A stretch of DNA of 64,000 nt, taken from contig JAFVEM010000004.1 in the NCBI GenBank assembly GCA_017476005.1, forward strand, positions 16,476 through 80,475, given 5' to 3'. The notes under the pieces are model-generated. The model saw nothing but the letters and a program-made list of their open reading frames with translations. It was not told where the DNA came from and made no database searches. Below are positions 7,732 to 16,338 of this stretch, in pieces (the first letter of the stretch is position 1; each line of letters starts with the position of its first letter). Position numbers and translations under genes: made by a program. This DNA is from Selenomonadaceae bacterium (GTDB lineage Bacteria > Bacillota > Negativicutes > Selenomonadales > Selenomonadaceae).

Positions 7732-7790
7732 GTAAAATCTATCAGGCTGATGGTGTGGGCTGCAGGGAGTGGTTACCCTGCGGCTTTTCA
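7732..7790 (+). ncRNA. Candidate small RNA between promoter and terminator
   Basis: The segment between the promoter at 7697-7725 and the hairpin at 7759-7788 is too short to code a convincing protein. An AAGGAG is present at 7727-7732, but the nearest ATG lies 17 bases beyond it. Support is layout only. Confidence 0.3.
7759..7788 (+). terminator. Terminator hairpin
   Basis: GCTGCAGGG pairs with CCCTGCGGC (9 bp, one G-T pair) around an 8-base loop. TTTTCACTTTT follows. Confidence 0.6.
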
Positions 7791-7815
7791 CTTTTCTGCG
7801 CTTTTCAATATAAAA

Positions 7816-7855
7816 AGCTGTGCCGAAAGGGTCGTGTATGCGAACCTTTCGGCAC
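7816..7855. terminator. Long terminator hairpin ending the leftward radical-SAM operon
   Basis: A near-perfect 14-bp stem (GCTGTGCCGAAAGG with CCTTTCGGCACAGC) has a 13-base loop. Read leftward it is followed by a run of T, so it should end the operon that stops at 7863. Read rightward it is followed by GTTTTA, so it may work both ways. Confidence 0.8.
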
Positions 7856-7862
7856 AGCCGTT

Positions 7863-8777
7863 TTACATATTAAGCACTACCCCTCGCCCGTCGAACAGCG
7901 GCACATATTCTGCCGAGGCCGCAGATGGCTCCTGCACATAACATTGGGTGAATCCAAGGGCGGCGGCGTGATCCACTACGGATTCGTACTCGAAAGTAGT
8001 GAGCCGTCTATGTAGCGGGGGATGTTCCTTGGCTCGGTACAGCGGTGTGTATTGTCGCATAAGGCTCAGATAAATGCTACCCTCAAATTCGCTCCATAGC
8101 CAATCCAACAGCCGCATACTTTCATGACGATGCCCCGGCAATACCAGATGTCGCACCAGAACCCCTTTTTGCATTATCCCCGTGGGGGATATTTCTACCT
8201 CGCCCGTTATTGCCACCATACGCCTAAGCGCGGCGGCGGCCACCGCAAAATAGTCCGCCGCACCCGAATATTCTGCGGCGCTGGCCTCCTCCCGGTATTT
8301 TAAATCCGGCAGGAAAATATCGATTTTCCCTCGTAGCATATCCAGCGAGGCAAGTTCCTCGTAACCGCCGGAATTATACACCACCGGCAAGGACAAGCCG
8401 TCCTTTTTGGCCATGTCCAGCGCCGTGAGTAGCTGGGGCAGATAGTGGGTGGGACTGACCAGATCCAAGGTGGCGGCGCCTTCCCTTTCGGCGGCCAGAA
8501 AAATTTGCGCCAGCCTCTCCACGGAAACCGGTACGCCATCTCGCTCTTGGCTGATTTCGTGATTTTGACAATAAACGCATCTGAGGGAGCAATGGGCGAA
8601 AAACACCGCCCAAGCTCCTTTTTCGCCCACCAAGCAAGGTTCCTCCCAAGGGTGCAACGTTGCCAAAGCCACCTCCGCCAGCGCGTCGGCGCCGCAGAAA
8701 CCTCGCCTTTTGTAACGGTTCACGCCGCAACGTCTGGGACACAGGCGGCAAGCGGCCAAAATTTTTTCCTCGCTCAT
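7863..8777 (-). CDS. Radical SAM protein, PflA/AmrS-like (COG1313 type)
   Basis: The 304-residue protein has the radical-SAM cluster motif CSLRCVYC (C63, C67, C70). An N-terminal Cys-rich leader (CRLCPRRCGVN...GFCG) is typical of the putative pyruvate-formate-lyase-activating PflX/YfmB group. YNSGGY and LPDLKY phrases also match that group. It probably makes a glycyl or other radical or modifies a small target; the substrate is unknown. The ATG at 8777 overlaps the stop of the upstream sulfatase gene as ATGA, so translation is coupled. The longer frame to 8972 lies wholly inside that gene and is rejected. Confidence 0.83.
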   Translation of the reverse strand: MSEEKILAACRLCPRRCGVNRYKRRGFCGADALAEVALATLHPWEEPCLVGEKGAWAVFFAHCSLRCVYCQNHEISQERDGVPVSVERLAQIFLAAEREGAATLDLVSPTHYLPQLLTALDMAKKDGLSLPVVYNSGGYEELASLDMLRGKIDIFLPDLKYREEASAAEYSGAADYFAVAAAALRRMVAITGEVEISPTGIMQKGVLVRHLVLPGHRHESMRLLDWLWSEFEGSIYLSLMRQYTPLYRAKEHPPLHRRLTTFEYESVVDHAAALGFTQCYVQEPSAASAEYVPLFDGRGVVLNM

Positions 8778-10879
8778 CTGCCCACTCGCTCCAAAATAGC
8801 TTCGTCCAAATGACTGCCGTACTTGGGACGCCACCAAGAAATAGCGCGAATGGCGTTGATGTAATCCTGCATGGCTTGGTCGTCGATAATCGGCGGCGAT
8901 AAGCTGCCGTCTAAACTTTGGGGTTCGAGGGGAACTCTGTCGGCCTCCCCAAAGGCATCTCGCCGTATCCAAAAACCGTAGTTGACGCCCTGCCGATTAT
9001 CGCGCGTAAGGCTGGCTCCTAAGGCGCGATAGGGATGGCCTTTAGGCGCAATCAGCTCAATGATTGTAGGGATAAGGTCGATATGGCTGCCGGCGCTGTC
9101 TTTTAAGAGGGTGCCGTGATGAATGCCCCGGCCGGTGACGATGAAGGGAATGGCGTAACGCTCGTAAGCCAGCGGCACTTTTTTCAGGTGATAGCGGTCG
9201 GCGTGATCCCCCACGATAAGGATTAAACTGTCCGGAAAACGCGACTTGACGGTAGCCACAAACCGCGCCATTTCCCTGTCGGCGTACCAATAATGCCCCA
9301 GCTCCTTTATGAGCCAATCGTCCCCTTGATTCTCCGGCGGCAGTTTCCGTCGGAGTTTTTCGGCCTCAAATCCCTTGGCCGGTAAATCGAGATCGTAGGG
9401 CGAGTGGTTGGAGGCGGTCAATATGACGTGAAATCCCGGAGTTTCCGCCTTGTTCGCTACGGCCTCCGTAACCTTGGCAAAGAGAATTTCATCTTCGCAC
9501 CCCCAAACGCTTCCCGGCGCATCTCCATAGTCGCCGCGACTGTGAAAAAAGTCGTAGCCCTGCGCCTTGACGAAAGCGCCGATTCGCTCCCAGCTGGCCG
9601 GCCCGGCGTACCAAAAATGGGTTTCGTAGCCTAAAGCGGCCAGTTGCGGCCCACTGGCGGTAGGATAAGGAGCGGCAAAAGCCTCCTGCATGGTGGTCAG
9701 GTACAAATTGGCATCGGCAAAACCAGTGACGGTGCCGGTAACTGCCGAAACGGTACTGGCGCCGTTGGGCAGGAAGGTGGGCGAATAATCGCTGTCCGGG
9801 GCGGCGATAATATTTTTTACGCCGTCCGCTATGCCCAAATACTCGTACTGGGGCAGCAGCGGCCAGTTAGCGAAACTCTCCGCCAAAATCACAAAAATGT
9901 GCCGGGGCTTTTCGATTTGCGCGCCTTGAGCGTGGCGCAAAAGATAATCGTCCAGCTCGTCGGAATCCGGGGCGCGTTTGGCCAGATGCGCCGCCAACAA
10001 ACGAATATCATCCACCGTAAAATTTAGACCATTACAAGACAGCAAGCGACTATTCAGTTCGTAACTGCGGTACAGGGCTTGGCAATTGTCCAAAATGGCC
10101 TCGTTCAAAAAATCGTCCTTGGTAACCCCGGCGTTTTCCCAATCCACCGCCGTTTCCCAACCAAAACTGCCGCCAAAGATGCTAAACACTGCTACGGCGT
10201 AGCAAGCCGCCGCTAAGGCTAGGCGTTTTAGCCACTTATATATGTTGGGGCTTTGCCCCAAACCCCACAAGGGGCTAGCAGCCCCTTGACCCGGCAATAA
10301 ATTTTTATTTGCTTTGTCGTTTATTGTACAGGGTAGCGAAAATAACGGCCTTGCACCACTACTCGCCTTTAGCCACGCCTCCAGCAGTCGCCACAGGCAG
10401 TAAGTCAAGCCAAAAACCACCAAAAGGCGCAGGGGCAAATAATACTCCTGCACCATGGTAACGCCCAAAGCATAAAAATCCTCGTGTAGCCCCGTAAAGA
10501 CCATTTGATTAAAATTGGCGTGAAACTGGCGATAAAAGGGGAAACTGGCCACATAGAGCAAAGATAGAGCGCCCAAGACGAAGCCGCGCCAAAGAGAAGC
10601 AACCGTCCTCTCAGCCATAGGCCAAAGAAAATGGATTACCGCGCCGGGAAGAAGAGTAACCAGCGTCAAGACCCCAGCGGTTTGAGCGCTGAGTCTTTCG
10701 CCGCGCACGAGCGCCGTCAAGACATCCGGCCAGCCCGTATTTTCGCCCCAATAATCCCCCAGCCACAATACAAAAAAGAGGCGAAAAAGACCCAGCAACC
10801 CCCAATAAAAAGCAAAGAGTTTTAAGGCGTTTAGCGCTGTTTGGGCGAGGTAATCCCCTAAGACTGTGTACCCCCTCAC
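8774..10879 (-). CDS. LTA-synthase-like membrane sulfatase (phosphoglycerol transferase family) with a repeat inside the gene
   Basis: The 701-residue protein has about five N-terminal membrane segments (residues 15-240) and an extracytoplasmic sulfatase-fold domain. That domain shows LAESFANWP near 334 (metal-binding Glu), a candidate catalytic Thr at 376 (GASTVSAV), a WYAG strand and GDHADRY late. LtaS/OpgB enzymes transfer glycerophosphate onto polymers; in a diderm the acceptor could be a periplasmic glycan. The GTG start at 10879 overlaps the deoR-type stop as GTGA and has GGAGA upstream; the longer frame to 10921 is rejected. Residues about 191-215, between membrane segments 4 and 5, are encoded by a family A repeat inserted in frame. 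Confidence 0.82.
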   Translation of the reverse strand: MRGYTVLGDYLAQTALNALKLFAFYWGLLGLFRLFFVLWLGDYWGENTGWPDVLTALVRGERLSAQTAGVLTLVTLLPGAVIHFLWPMAERTVASLWRGFVLGALSLLYVASFPFYRQFHANFNQMVFTGLHEDFYALGVTMVQEYYLPLRLLVVFGLTYCLWRLLEAWLKASSGARPLFSLPCTINDKANKNLLPGQGAASPLWGLGQSPNIYKWLKRLALAAACYAVAVFSIFGGSFGWETAVDWENAGVTKDDFLNEAILDNCQALYRSYELNSRLLSCNGLNFTVDDIRLLAAHLAKRAPDSDELDDYLLRHAQGAQIEKPRHIFVILAESFANWPLLPQYEYLGIADGVKNIIAAPDSDYSPTFLPNGASTVSAVTGTVTGFADANLYLTTMQEAFAAPYPTASGPQLAALGYETHFWYAGPASWERIGAFVKAQGYDFFHSRGDYGDAPGSVWGCEDEILFAKVTEAVANKAETPGFHVILTASNHSPYDLDLPAKGFEAEKLRRKLPPENQGDDWLIKELGHYWYADREMARFVATVKSRFPDSLILIVGDHADRYHLKKVPLAYERYAIPFIVTGRGIHHGTLLKDSAGSHIDLIPTIIELIAPKGHPYRALGASLTRDNRQGVNYGFWIRRDAFGEADRVPLEPQSLDGSLSPPIIDDQAMQDYINAIRAISWWRPKYGSHLDEAILERVGR
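10245..10318. repeat. Family A dispersed repeat, copy 2, inside a coding sequence
   Basis: The core TTGGGGCTTTGCCCCAAACCCC plus a second AGGGGCT...AGCCCCT hairpin is the same as in intergenic copies. It sits wholly within the LTA-synthase-like gene and keeps the frame open, adding about 24 residues rich in Gly, Pro, Ser and Asn. Confidence 0.8.
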
Positions 10880-11652
10880 GGCAGGATTATCTCCACGCCG
10901 TAATCGGCGGCAGCGCGGCAAATTTCGGGAGCCGGCTTGGAATCGGTAATAAGCCCCGATAGGGTATCCAGCGTAGTGTAATTATAGTTGCCGTCGGTGC
11001 TGAGTTTCCGCGCCTCCGCCACCACATAAGCCCGTTTGCTCAAGCGAATAATGGCGGCCTTGTTAATACCGTCGTCAATATCGTAGGTGGAGACGCTGTT
11101 TTCTTTCACATCTACCCCCACGGCTCCTAAGAAGGCCACATCGGGTTTCAGGTGGGAGATAAAATCGAGGGTTAAGCCTCCCCAGAAGCCGTCCCGACTT
11201 TTATTGAGCCGCCCGCCGGCAAAGACCACCCTGAGATCGGGATTTCGCGCCAAGATGTTCAGAATATCTATCATATTGGTGACGATGGTAACGTCTCGCG
11301 GCTCCTTGACCAAGAGTTCCGCCAAGGCTAGGTTACTGGTGGAAATATCCAAAAAGACCATTTCCTTGTCGTGAATAAGGCGAAAGGCGGCTCCGGCAAT
11401 GCGCCGTTTCGCATCTACGTCGGTGTCCCGATGTTTGCTGACTTCCAGCATATGGCGATTTTCTCGCTGAGCTACGGCGCCGCCGTAAGTGCGCTTGAGT
11501 TTTCCCTGCTTCTCTAGCGCCCCCAAGTCCTTGCGGATACAGTCCTCCGTCACCTTAAATATTTCGCTCAGTTCCTTGACCAAGACCTTACCGTCTCTAG
11601 CAAGCATTTCCAAAATGCCCGCTTGGCGTTCCTCTAAAAATAGTTGCGCCAT
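10876..11652 (-). CDS. DeoR/GlpR family transcription regulator
   Basis: The 258-residue protein begins with a DeoR-type helix-turn-helix (ERQAGILEMLARDGKVLVKELSEIF, then RKDLGALEKQGKLKRTYGGAV). The DeoR-C sugar-phosphate-sensing domain follows, with FLDISTSNLALAELL and FLGAVGVD. It probably represses its own operon, which includes the two downstream genes, in response to a phosphorylated sugar; no ligand can be assigned. The ATG has AGGAAG 8 bases upstream. It overlaps the next gene as GTGA. Confidence 0.88.
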   Translation of the reverse strand: MAQLFLEERQAGILEMLARDGKVLVKELSEIFKVTEDCIRKDLGALEKQGKLKRTYGGAVAQRENRHMLEVSKHRDTDVDAKRRIAGAAFRLIHDKEMVFLDISTSNLALAELLVKEPRDVTIVTNMIDILNILARNPDLRVVFAGGRLNKSRDGFWGGLTLDFISHLKPDVAFLGAVGVDVKENSVSTYDIDDGINKAAIIRLSKRAYVVAEARKLSTDGNYNYTTLDTLSGLITDSKPAPEICRAAADYGVEIILP

Positions 11653-11836
11653 ATAATTTTTCTTCCTTTCTGCGCCGATATACCCGTATTTTCATTATAA
11701 CGTATTTTGCGGCCGTTGCCTAGAGAGAAAGTTAGTGTTGGCACGTTCGTCTCATAAATACTTCAGAATTTTTTCAGAGTATAGCCGTAAATATGGTCGC
11801 AACAAGCGAGACGTGGGCTTCTTATTCACAAAATAA

Positions 11837-11865
11837 TTGCATGTGTAAGCGCGGTGTGTTATTAT
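11837..11865 (+). promoter_or_regulatory. Possible promoter of the restriction-modification genes
   Basis: TTGCAT and TATTAT are 17 bases apart, about 90 bases before the start of the methylase fusion. A TACAAT-12-ATTGTA inverted repeat at 11865-11888 lies just downstream and could be an operator. The rest of the 300-base gap 11653-11953 is AT-rich and holds nothing else I can name. Confidence 0.4.
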
Positions 11866-11953
11866 ACAATTGTTCAGATTATATTGTACAATGCGTGATA
11901 GTGATGAGGTTTAAGCCGCAGTAACGTGACATACACTAAAGGATGTGCCTAAA

Positions 11954-13930
11954 TTGACATTAGACGACATAATAAAAAATTCCAAATACGACATGGAGCG
12001 GTTTTCCGATGACGGCAAGGATGCTTTACTCTCTCGGACGATGGTTAAAACAGTCAAGGATAAAGAAGCCCTCTACGTTCTCTGTCCCGTGCGGCAAAAG
12101 GAAATCAAACTTACGCCGGAGGAAGTGGTGCGTCAGCTCTATATTGACGAATTGCAAAAGACTTATGCTTATCCTTTGTCGCGTATGCAGGTGGAGTATG
12201 TGGTAAATATAGGCCGCGAAAAAAAACGCGCCGATATTGCCATCATGGACAAAGACCGCACCAATACCCCTTACATCATCATTGAATGTAAAGAACCAAC
12301 CCTCAAAGACGGCAAAGAACAACTAAAATCCTACTGCAACGCCACCGGCGCTCCCATCGGCGTTTGGACTAACGGCAACTCCATTTCCTACTACAACCGC
12401 AAAGACCCAAATTTTTTCGAGGATATTCCCAATATTCCTAGCGTCACCGAGTCTTTGGCCGACATTTTGGAAGAGCGGTGGACGATTGACACCCTCATAG
12501 AAAAAGACAAATTGGTCACGGAGCGCAAATCTCTCAAAGACTTGATTTTGGAAATGGAGGACGAAGTTCTCGCCAATGCCGGGGTAGATGTTTTTGAAGA
12601 GGTTTTCAAGCTGATTTTCACCAAGCTGTACGACGAACTCCAAAGCGGCCGCGACAAGCAACGCGTCCTGCAATTCCGCAACTATGGCTACACGGAAACG
12701 GAACTAAAGAAAAAAATTCAGTCTCTGTTCGACGATGCGAAAGATACTTGGGAGGGGGTATTCGACAACAGCGCTAAAATCGACCTGAACGGCTCCCATC
12801 TCTCAGTTTGCGTGGCCAGTTTGCAAGACGTGAAACTTTTTAATTCCAATCTTGACGTGGTGGATGACGCTTTTGAATATCTCATGAGCAAGAGCCAAAA
12901 AGGGGAAAAGGGACAGTATTTCACCCCTCGCTATGTCATTGATATGTGCGTGCGGATGCTGAATCCTACCGCCAAGGAATACATGATTGACACTGCTGCC
13001 GGCAGTTGCGGCTTTCCCATTCATACCATTTTCTATGTGTGGAAGAAAATTCTCCAAGAAAAGGGCCTACCCCAAAGCCACCTATTCACCTCGGAAACAA
13101 AGCCGCCGGAATGTTTGGATTACGTCAACAAGTATGTATTCGCCATTGATTTTGACCGAAATTGCGTTCGCGTGTCTCGGATGCTTAATCTCATTGCCGG
13201 AGATGGCAAGACCAACGTCCTACGCCTTAACAGCATAGATTTTGACCGTTGGAAAGACAGCGCCGCCGATCAAAACTGGACAGACACTTACAACGAAGGC
13301 TGGAAAAAGCTCCGTAAACTGCGCCGGGAGAAGGACAGCGACCAGTTTTATAATTTCGACGTTCTCATGGCCAATCCACCCTTCGCCGGGGACATCAAGG
13401 AAAGCAACATCGTTGCCCGGTATGAACTGGGCAAGAACGCCAAGGGCAAACAGCAGTCAAAAGTCGGACGAGATATTCTCTTCATCGAACGCAATCTCAA
13501 TATGCTGAAACCCGGCGGGCGCATGGCCATCGTCCTGCCCCAAGGCCGTTTTAACAACAGCAGCGACAAATACATCCGAGATTTTATTGCCAAGGAATGC
13601 CGGATTTTGGCGGTGGTGGGTCTGCATGGAAATGTATTCAAGCCCCACACCGGCACCAAGACTTCTGTTCTCTTCGTGCAAAAATGGGACAACGACTTAT
13701 GCCCCCCCCGAATGGACTATCCGATTTTCTTTGCCACCATGCAAGAGCCAAGCAAGGACAACAGCGGCGACAAGATTTACGAAGCCAAAGACGGCAAGCC
13801 TGTGCTTGATACCCATGGACACTTAATCGTTAAACACGACCTCTACAATCACGACGGCCTGACGCAAGACGGCATCGCGGAAGCCTTTGCCGAATTTGCC
13901 AAAAAGGAAAAGCTAAGTTTTTTCGCCTAA
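11954..13930 (+). CDS. Nuclease-methylase fusion of a BcgI-like (Type IIB/IIG) restriction system
   Basis: The product is about 658 residues. The first 170 form an HsdR-N-like nuclease domain with a PD-(D/E)xK pattern: D97 in RADIAIMD, then E114 and K116 in IIIECKEP (numbered from GTG 11945). A helical linker follows, then an N6-adenine methylase with QYFTP (324-328), the SAM motif DTAAGSCGF (349-357) and the catalytic NPPF (477-480). It should both methylate and cut DNA, guided by the next gene's specificity subunit. No helicase subunit lies nearby. I prefer TTG 11954, with AAAGGA 10 bases upstream; GTG 11945 is an alternative but too close to that site. Confidence 0.87.
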   Translation: MTLDDIIKNSKYDMERFSDDGKDALLSRTMVKTVKDKEALYVLCPVRQKEIKLTPEEVVRQLYIDELQKTYAYPLSRMQVEYVVNIGREKKRADIAIMDKDRTNTPYIIIECKEPTLKDGKEQLKSYCNATGAPIGVWTNGNSISYYNRKDPNFFEDIPNIPSVTESLADILEERWTIDTLIEKDKLVTERKSLKDLILEMEDEVLANAGVDVFEEVFKLIFTKLYDELQSGRDKQRVLQFRNYGYTETELKKKIQSLFDDAKDTWEGVFDNSAKIDLNGSHLSVCVASLQDVKLFNSNLDVVDDAFEYLMSKSQKGEKGQYFTPRYVIDMCVRMLNPTAKEYMIDTAAGSCGFPIHTIFYVWKKILQEKGLPQSHLFTSETKPPECLDYVNKYVFAIDFDRNCVRVSRMLNLIAGDGKTNVLRLNSIDFDRWKDSAADQNWTDTYNEGWKKLRKLRREKDSDQFYNFDVLMANPPFAGDIKESNIVARYELGKNAKGKQQSKVGRDILFIERNLNMLKPGGRMAIVLPQGRFNNSSDKYIRDFIAKECRILAVVGLHGNVFKPHTGTKTSVLFVQKWDNDLCPPRMDYPIFFATMQEPSKDNSGDKIYEAKDGKPVLDTHGHLIVKHDLYNHDGLTQDGIAEAFAEFAKKEKLSFFA

Positions 13931-13968
13931 GCCCGGAACCGTTCGATGAGGGAAAATATCAGCGGTTA

Positions 13969-15402
13969 ATGGACGGGCTAGAATGTAGCGAGGTTTTATC
14001 AAACAAATTAGAACGTACCACGAGAATTGATTCAGAGTTTTATTCAAAAATCAATCTTAAAATCTCAGGAGTACTTAATAAACTTTACACACAACCAATC
14101 ACAAATAACTTTTATGTTTCTGACGGGAATCATATGTCAGTTTCAGATGACTTTTGTGATAAAGGTATTCCTTATTATCGTGGGCAAGATACAAATCATA
14201 TATTCATTGAAAATGCGTCACCAGTCTATATTAGTGACTCCTATTACAATCAAGAAAATATGAAACGCTCACATCTACGAAAAAACGACATACTGCTATC
14301 CATTGTTGGCACCATTGGTAATACATCTTTTGTCTATTCAAATAAAAAAGCGACTTGTAGCTGTAAACTTGCAATTATACGATACAAGAATAACAGGGTC
14401 AGTCCTTTTTTAGTCAATGCCTTTCTTAAATCTAAATATGGGCAAAGTCAAATCCAAAAATATAAACGTGGAACTGTTCAGACTGGTTTTTTGCTAGAAG
14501 ATATGGAGCAAATCATAGTTCCTAAATTTGGGGATTATTTCTCTCACAAATATAATGATTTAATGGAACTGTTACACGGGCTTATCCAAAAATCGAATCA
14601 AACCTACCGCCAAGCCGAAACCCTCCTCCTCTCCTCCCTCCACCTCGACAACTTCACACCCTCCACAGAAAACACCAGTATAAAAAATTTTTCTGATGTG
14701 ACCGCGAGTGGGCGGTTGGATGCGGAGTTTTATCAGAGGAAGTATGACGAGATAGAGGAAAAATTATCCATCTTTCCCCAAGTAAAAATTAGAGAATTGA
14801 TAAACTATCCTGTTTGTAGTGGTTCAACGCCAAAAGCAGGTAATCCTGATTTCTATACAGATAAGGCAAGTGGTATTCCGTTTGTCAGAGCTGTGGATCT
14901 GATACAAAGTCGTGTTGATACAAATAATTTCATCTATATAAAATCTATAGTACATGAGAAATTATTAAAACGAACAAAGCTAGAGAAAAATGATGTTCTG
15001 TTTTCTATTGCTGGTACAGTTGGTAGATGTGCTATTTTCGATTATGACTTTGAAGCAAATATAAATCAGGCAATTGCAATATTGCGTTTTACAGAGGAAA
15101 ATATAAAGCGGCTCTATCTAGTTCAATTTTTTAATGCACCCATAGGGAAACTGCTTGTTGGAAAATATTCGCGACAAGGGTTACAAACTAACTTAAACCT
15201 TGATGAAGTGTCCGAGTTGTCTATACCTATAATACAGTATGATATCCAAGAAAAAATCACCAATTTAGTCACCAAATCTTTCGCCCTGCGCGAACAAAGC
15301 AAAACCCTCCTCAAAGCGGCCACGAAAGCGGTGGAGATGGCTATTGAGGAGGGAGAAGAGGCGGCTATGGAGTTTTTGGGGAAGATCAATGGCATAGTTT
15401 GA
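13969..15402 (+). CDS. hsdS: Restriction-modification DNA specificity subunit (HsdS type)
   Basis: The 477-residue protein has two target-recognition domains (about 20-200 and 245-430). Each contains the family phrase seen as LRKNDILLSIVGTIGN and LEKNDVLFSIAGTVGR. Conserved helical spacers follow (QTYRQAETLLLSSL; REQSKTLLKAATKAVEMAIEE). It recognises a bipartite DNA site and directs the upstream fusion protein. The two recognition domains are clearly more AT-rich than the spacers, as expected for domains exchanged by recombination. It starts 38 bases after the methylase stop. Confidence 0.9.
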   Translation: MDGLECSEVLSNKLERTTRIDSEFYSKINLKISGVLNKLYTQPITNNFYVSDGNHMSVSDDFCDKGIPYYRGQDTNHIFIENASPVYISDSYYNQENMKRSHLRKNDILLSIVGTIGNTSFVYSNKKATCSCKLAIIRYKNNRVSPFLVNAFLKSKYGQSQIQKYKRGTVQTGFLLEDMEQIIVPKFGDYFSHKYNDLMELLHGLIQKSNQTYRQAETLLLSSLHLDNFTPSTENTSIKNFSDVTASGRLDAEFYQRKYDEIEEKLSIFPQVKIRELINYPVCSGSTPKAGNPDFYTDKASGIPFVRAVDLIQSRVDTNNFIYIKSIVHEKLLKRTKLEKNDVLFSIAGTVGRCAIFDYDFEANINQAIAILRFTEENIKRLYLVQFFNAPIGKLLVGKYSRQGLQTNLNLDEVSELSIPIIQYDIQEKITNLVTKSFALREQSKTLLKAATKAVEMAIEEGEEAAMEFLGKINGIV

Positions 15403-15425
15403 GCGACAAAAGAGAGGTGAACATA

Positions 15426-15713
15426 ATGCTTTCTATTCCGTTTATCAGAGAAAAAGTGTACCCTGTCTGCAAAAAATATCCTATAAAAAGAGCATATCTT
15501 TTTGGCTCTTATGCTCGGAATGAGGCCAATGAAAATAGCGATGTAGACATAAGAATTGAGGGAGATATAAAAAGCTTTTTTATGCTAGGCGGAATATATG
15601 CAGATTTAGAGGATGCCTTAAAAACCGATTTGGATTTAATAAGCACTCTGCCGACTTCGCCTCAATTCAGGGAAAACCTTAAACGTGACGAGGTGCTACT
15701 ATATGAGCAATAA
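15426..15713 (+). CDS. mntA: MntA-like minimal nucleotidyltransferase antitoxin
   Basis: The 95-residue protein carries the nucleotidyltransferase signature GS-x10-DxD (G27, S28, D39, D41) in LFGSYARNEANENSDVDI. A further acidic strand KTDLDLI follows. MntA proteins neutralise the partner HEPN toxin by adding AMP to a Tyr near its active site. The ATG at 15426 has GAGAGGTG upstream; a TTG at 15399 overlapping hsdS is less likely. It overlaps the HEPN gene by 11 bases, the usual order in these modules. Confidence 0.87.
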   Translation: MLSIPFIREKVYPVCKKYPIKRAYLFGSYARNEANENSDVDIRIEGDIKSFFMLGGIYADLEDALKTDLDLISTLPTSPQFRENLKRDEVLLYEQ

Positions 15714-16059
15714 AGACCGACAAATTTTGTTGCACATTCTAAGACATTGCAACGAAGTAGCGGAAACCGTTCAAAGATTTTTCGCTTCCAAGGAAAATTT
15801 TCTATGCGACCATGTGTTCTATAACGCTTGTTGCATGGCAATTTTTCAGATTGGAGAACTATCCAAAAGATTTTCGGACGAATTTAAAAAGGCTCATCCA
15901 ACTTTACCTTGGAACGAAATGCGCGGCATGAGAAACCTTTTTGCCCACGAATATGAAACAATCAATAAAGAATTGCTATGGGAAACAGTAAAATCCGATG
16001 TACCTAGTTTGCATGACGAGCTAAAACTTATTTTATCAGCTACGGAACAAAAAAATTGA
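15703..16059 (+). CDS. hepT: HepT-like HEPN domain RNase toxin
   Basis: The 118-residue all-helical protein has the HEPN active-site motif R-x4-H-x-Y at 77-84 (RNLFAHEY), preceded by MRGM. The Tyr is the known target of MntA AMPylation in this family. The expected activity is ribonuclease, held in check by the upstream nucleotidyltransferase. The ATG at 15703 was chosen because it lies within the overlap and gives a normal family length. The pair sits immediately behind hsdS in a defence island. Confidence 0.87.
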   Translation: MSNKDRQILLHILRHCNEVAETVQRFFASKENFLCDHVFYNACCMAIFQIGELSKRFSDEFKKAHPTLPWNEMRGMRNLFAHEYETINKELLWETVKSDVPSLHDELKLILSATEQKN

Positions 16060-16076
16060 TTCCTCGCTCCTTGCTT

Positions 16077-16166
16077 CTGCGCGAGGAAAGCAAACCCATC
16101 TTCAAAGCGGCCACGAAAGCGGTGGAGATGGCCATTGAGGAGGGGGAAGAGGATATATCGCTTTAA
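16077..16166 (+). pseudogene. Remnant: 3' end of an hsdS gene
   Basis: Starting 18 bases after hepT, about 75 bases closely match the 3' end of the intact hsdS (15291-15362). In frame they encode LREESKPIFKAATKAVEMAI followed by EEGEEDISL and a stop. There is no start or upstream part. This looks like the tail of a second or displaced hsdS, left when the MntA/HepT pair inserted or when hsdS genes recombined. Confidence 0.8.
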
Positions 16167-16227
16167 GCTACCTAGAAAAGTTTAATTTTGGTTCTGATTT
16201 GCACGAACACACCCAATAAAAGACCAA

Positions 16228-16267
16228 GCCCACGCTTTTTGTAGGCGCAAAGAGCGTGGGCTTTTAT
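16228..16267 (+). terminator. Terminator after the hsdS remnant
   Basis: GCCCACGCT pairs with AGCGTGGGC (9 bp) and TTTTATT follows. Confidence 0.8.
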
Positions 16268-16273
16268 TCATTC

Positions 16274-16302
16274 TTGACATATTGAGATGCCTTGTATATA
16301 AT
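16274..16302 (+). promoter_or_regulatory. Consensus promoter of the Fic module
   Basis: A perfect TTGACA and a perfect TATAAT are 17 bases apart, 36 bases before the antitoxin ATG. Confidence 0.85.
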
Positions 16303-16338
16303 AGGAGTGTCCGTTACAGATAGAGAGGAGTGTATCTT

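Noticed and set aside
7750..7941. 63-codon rightward frame after the promoter at 7697-7725
   Set aside because: It runs through two hairpins and into the antisense of the radical-SAM gene, with no ribosome site at proper spacing.
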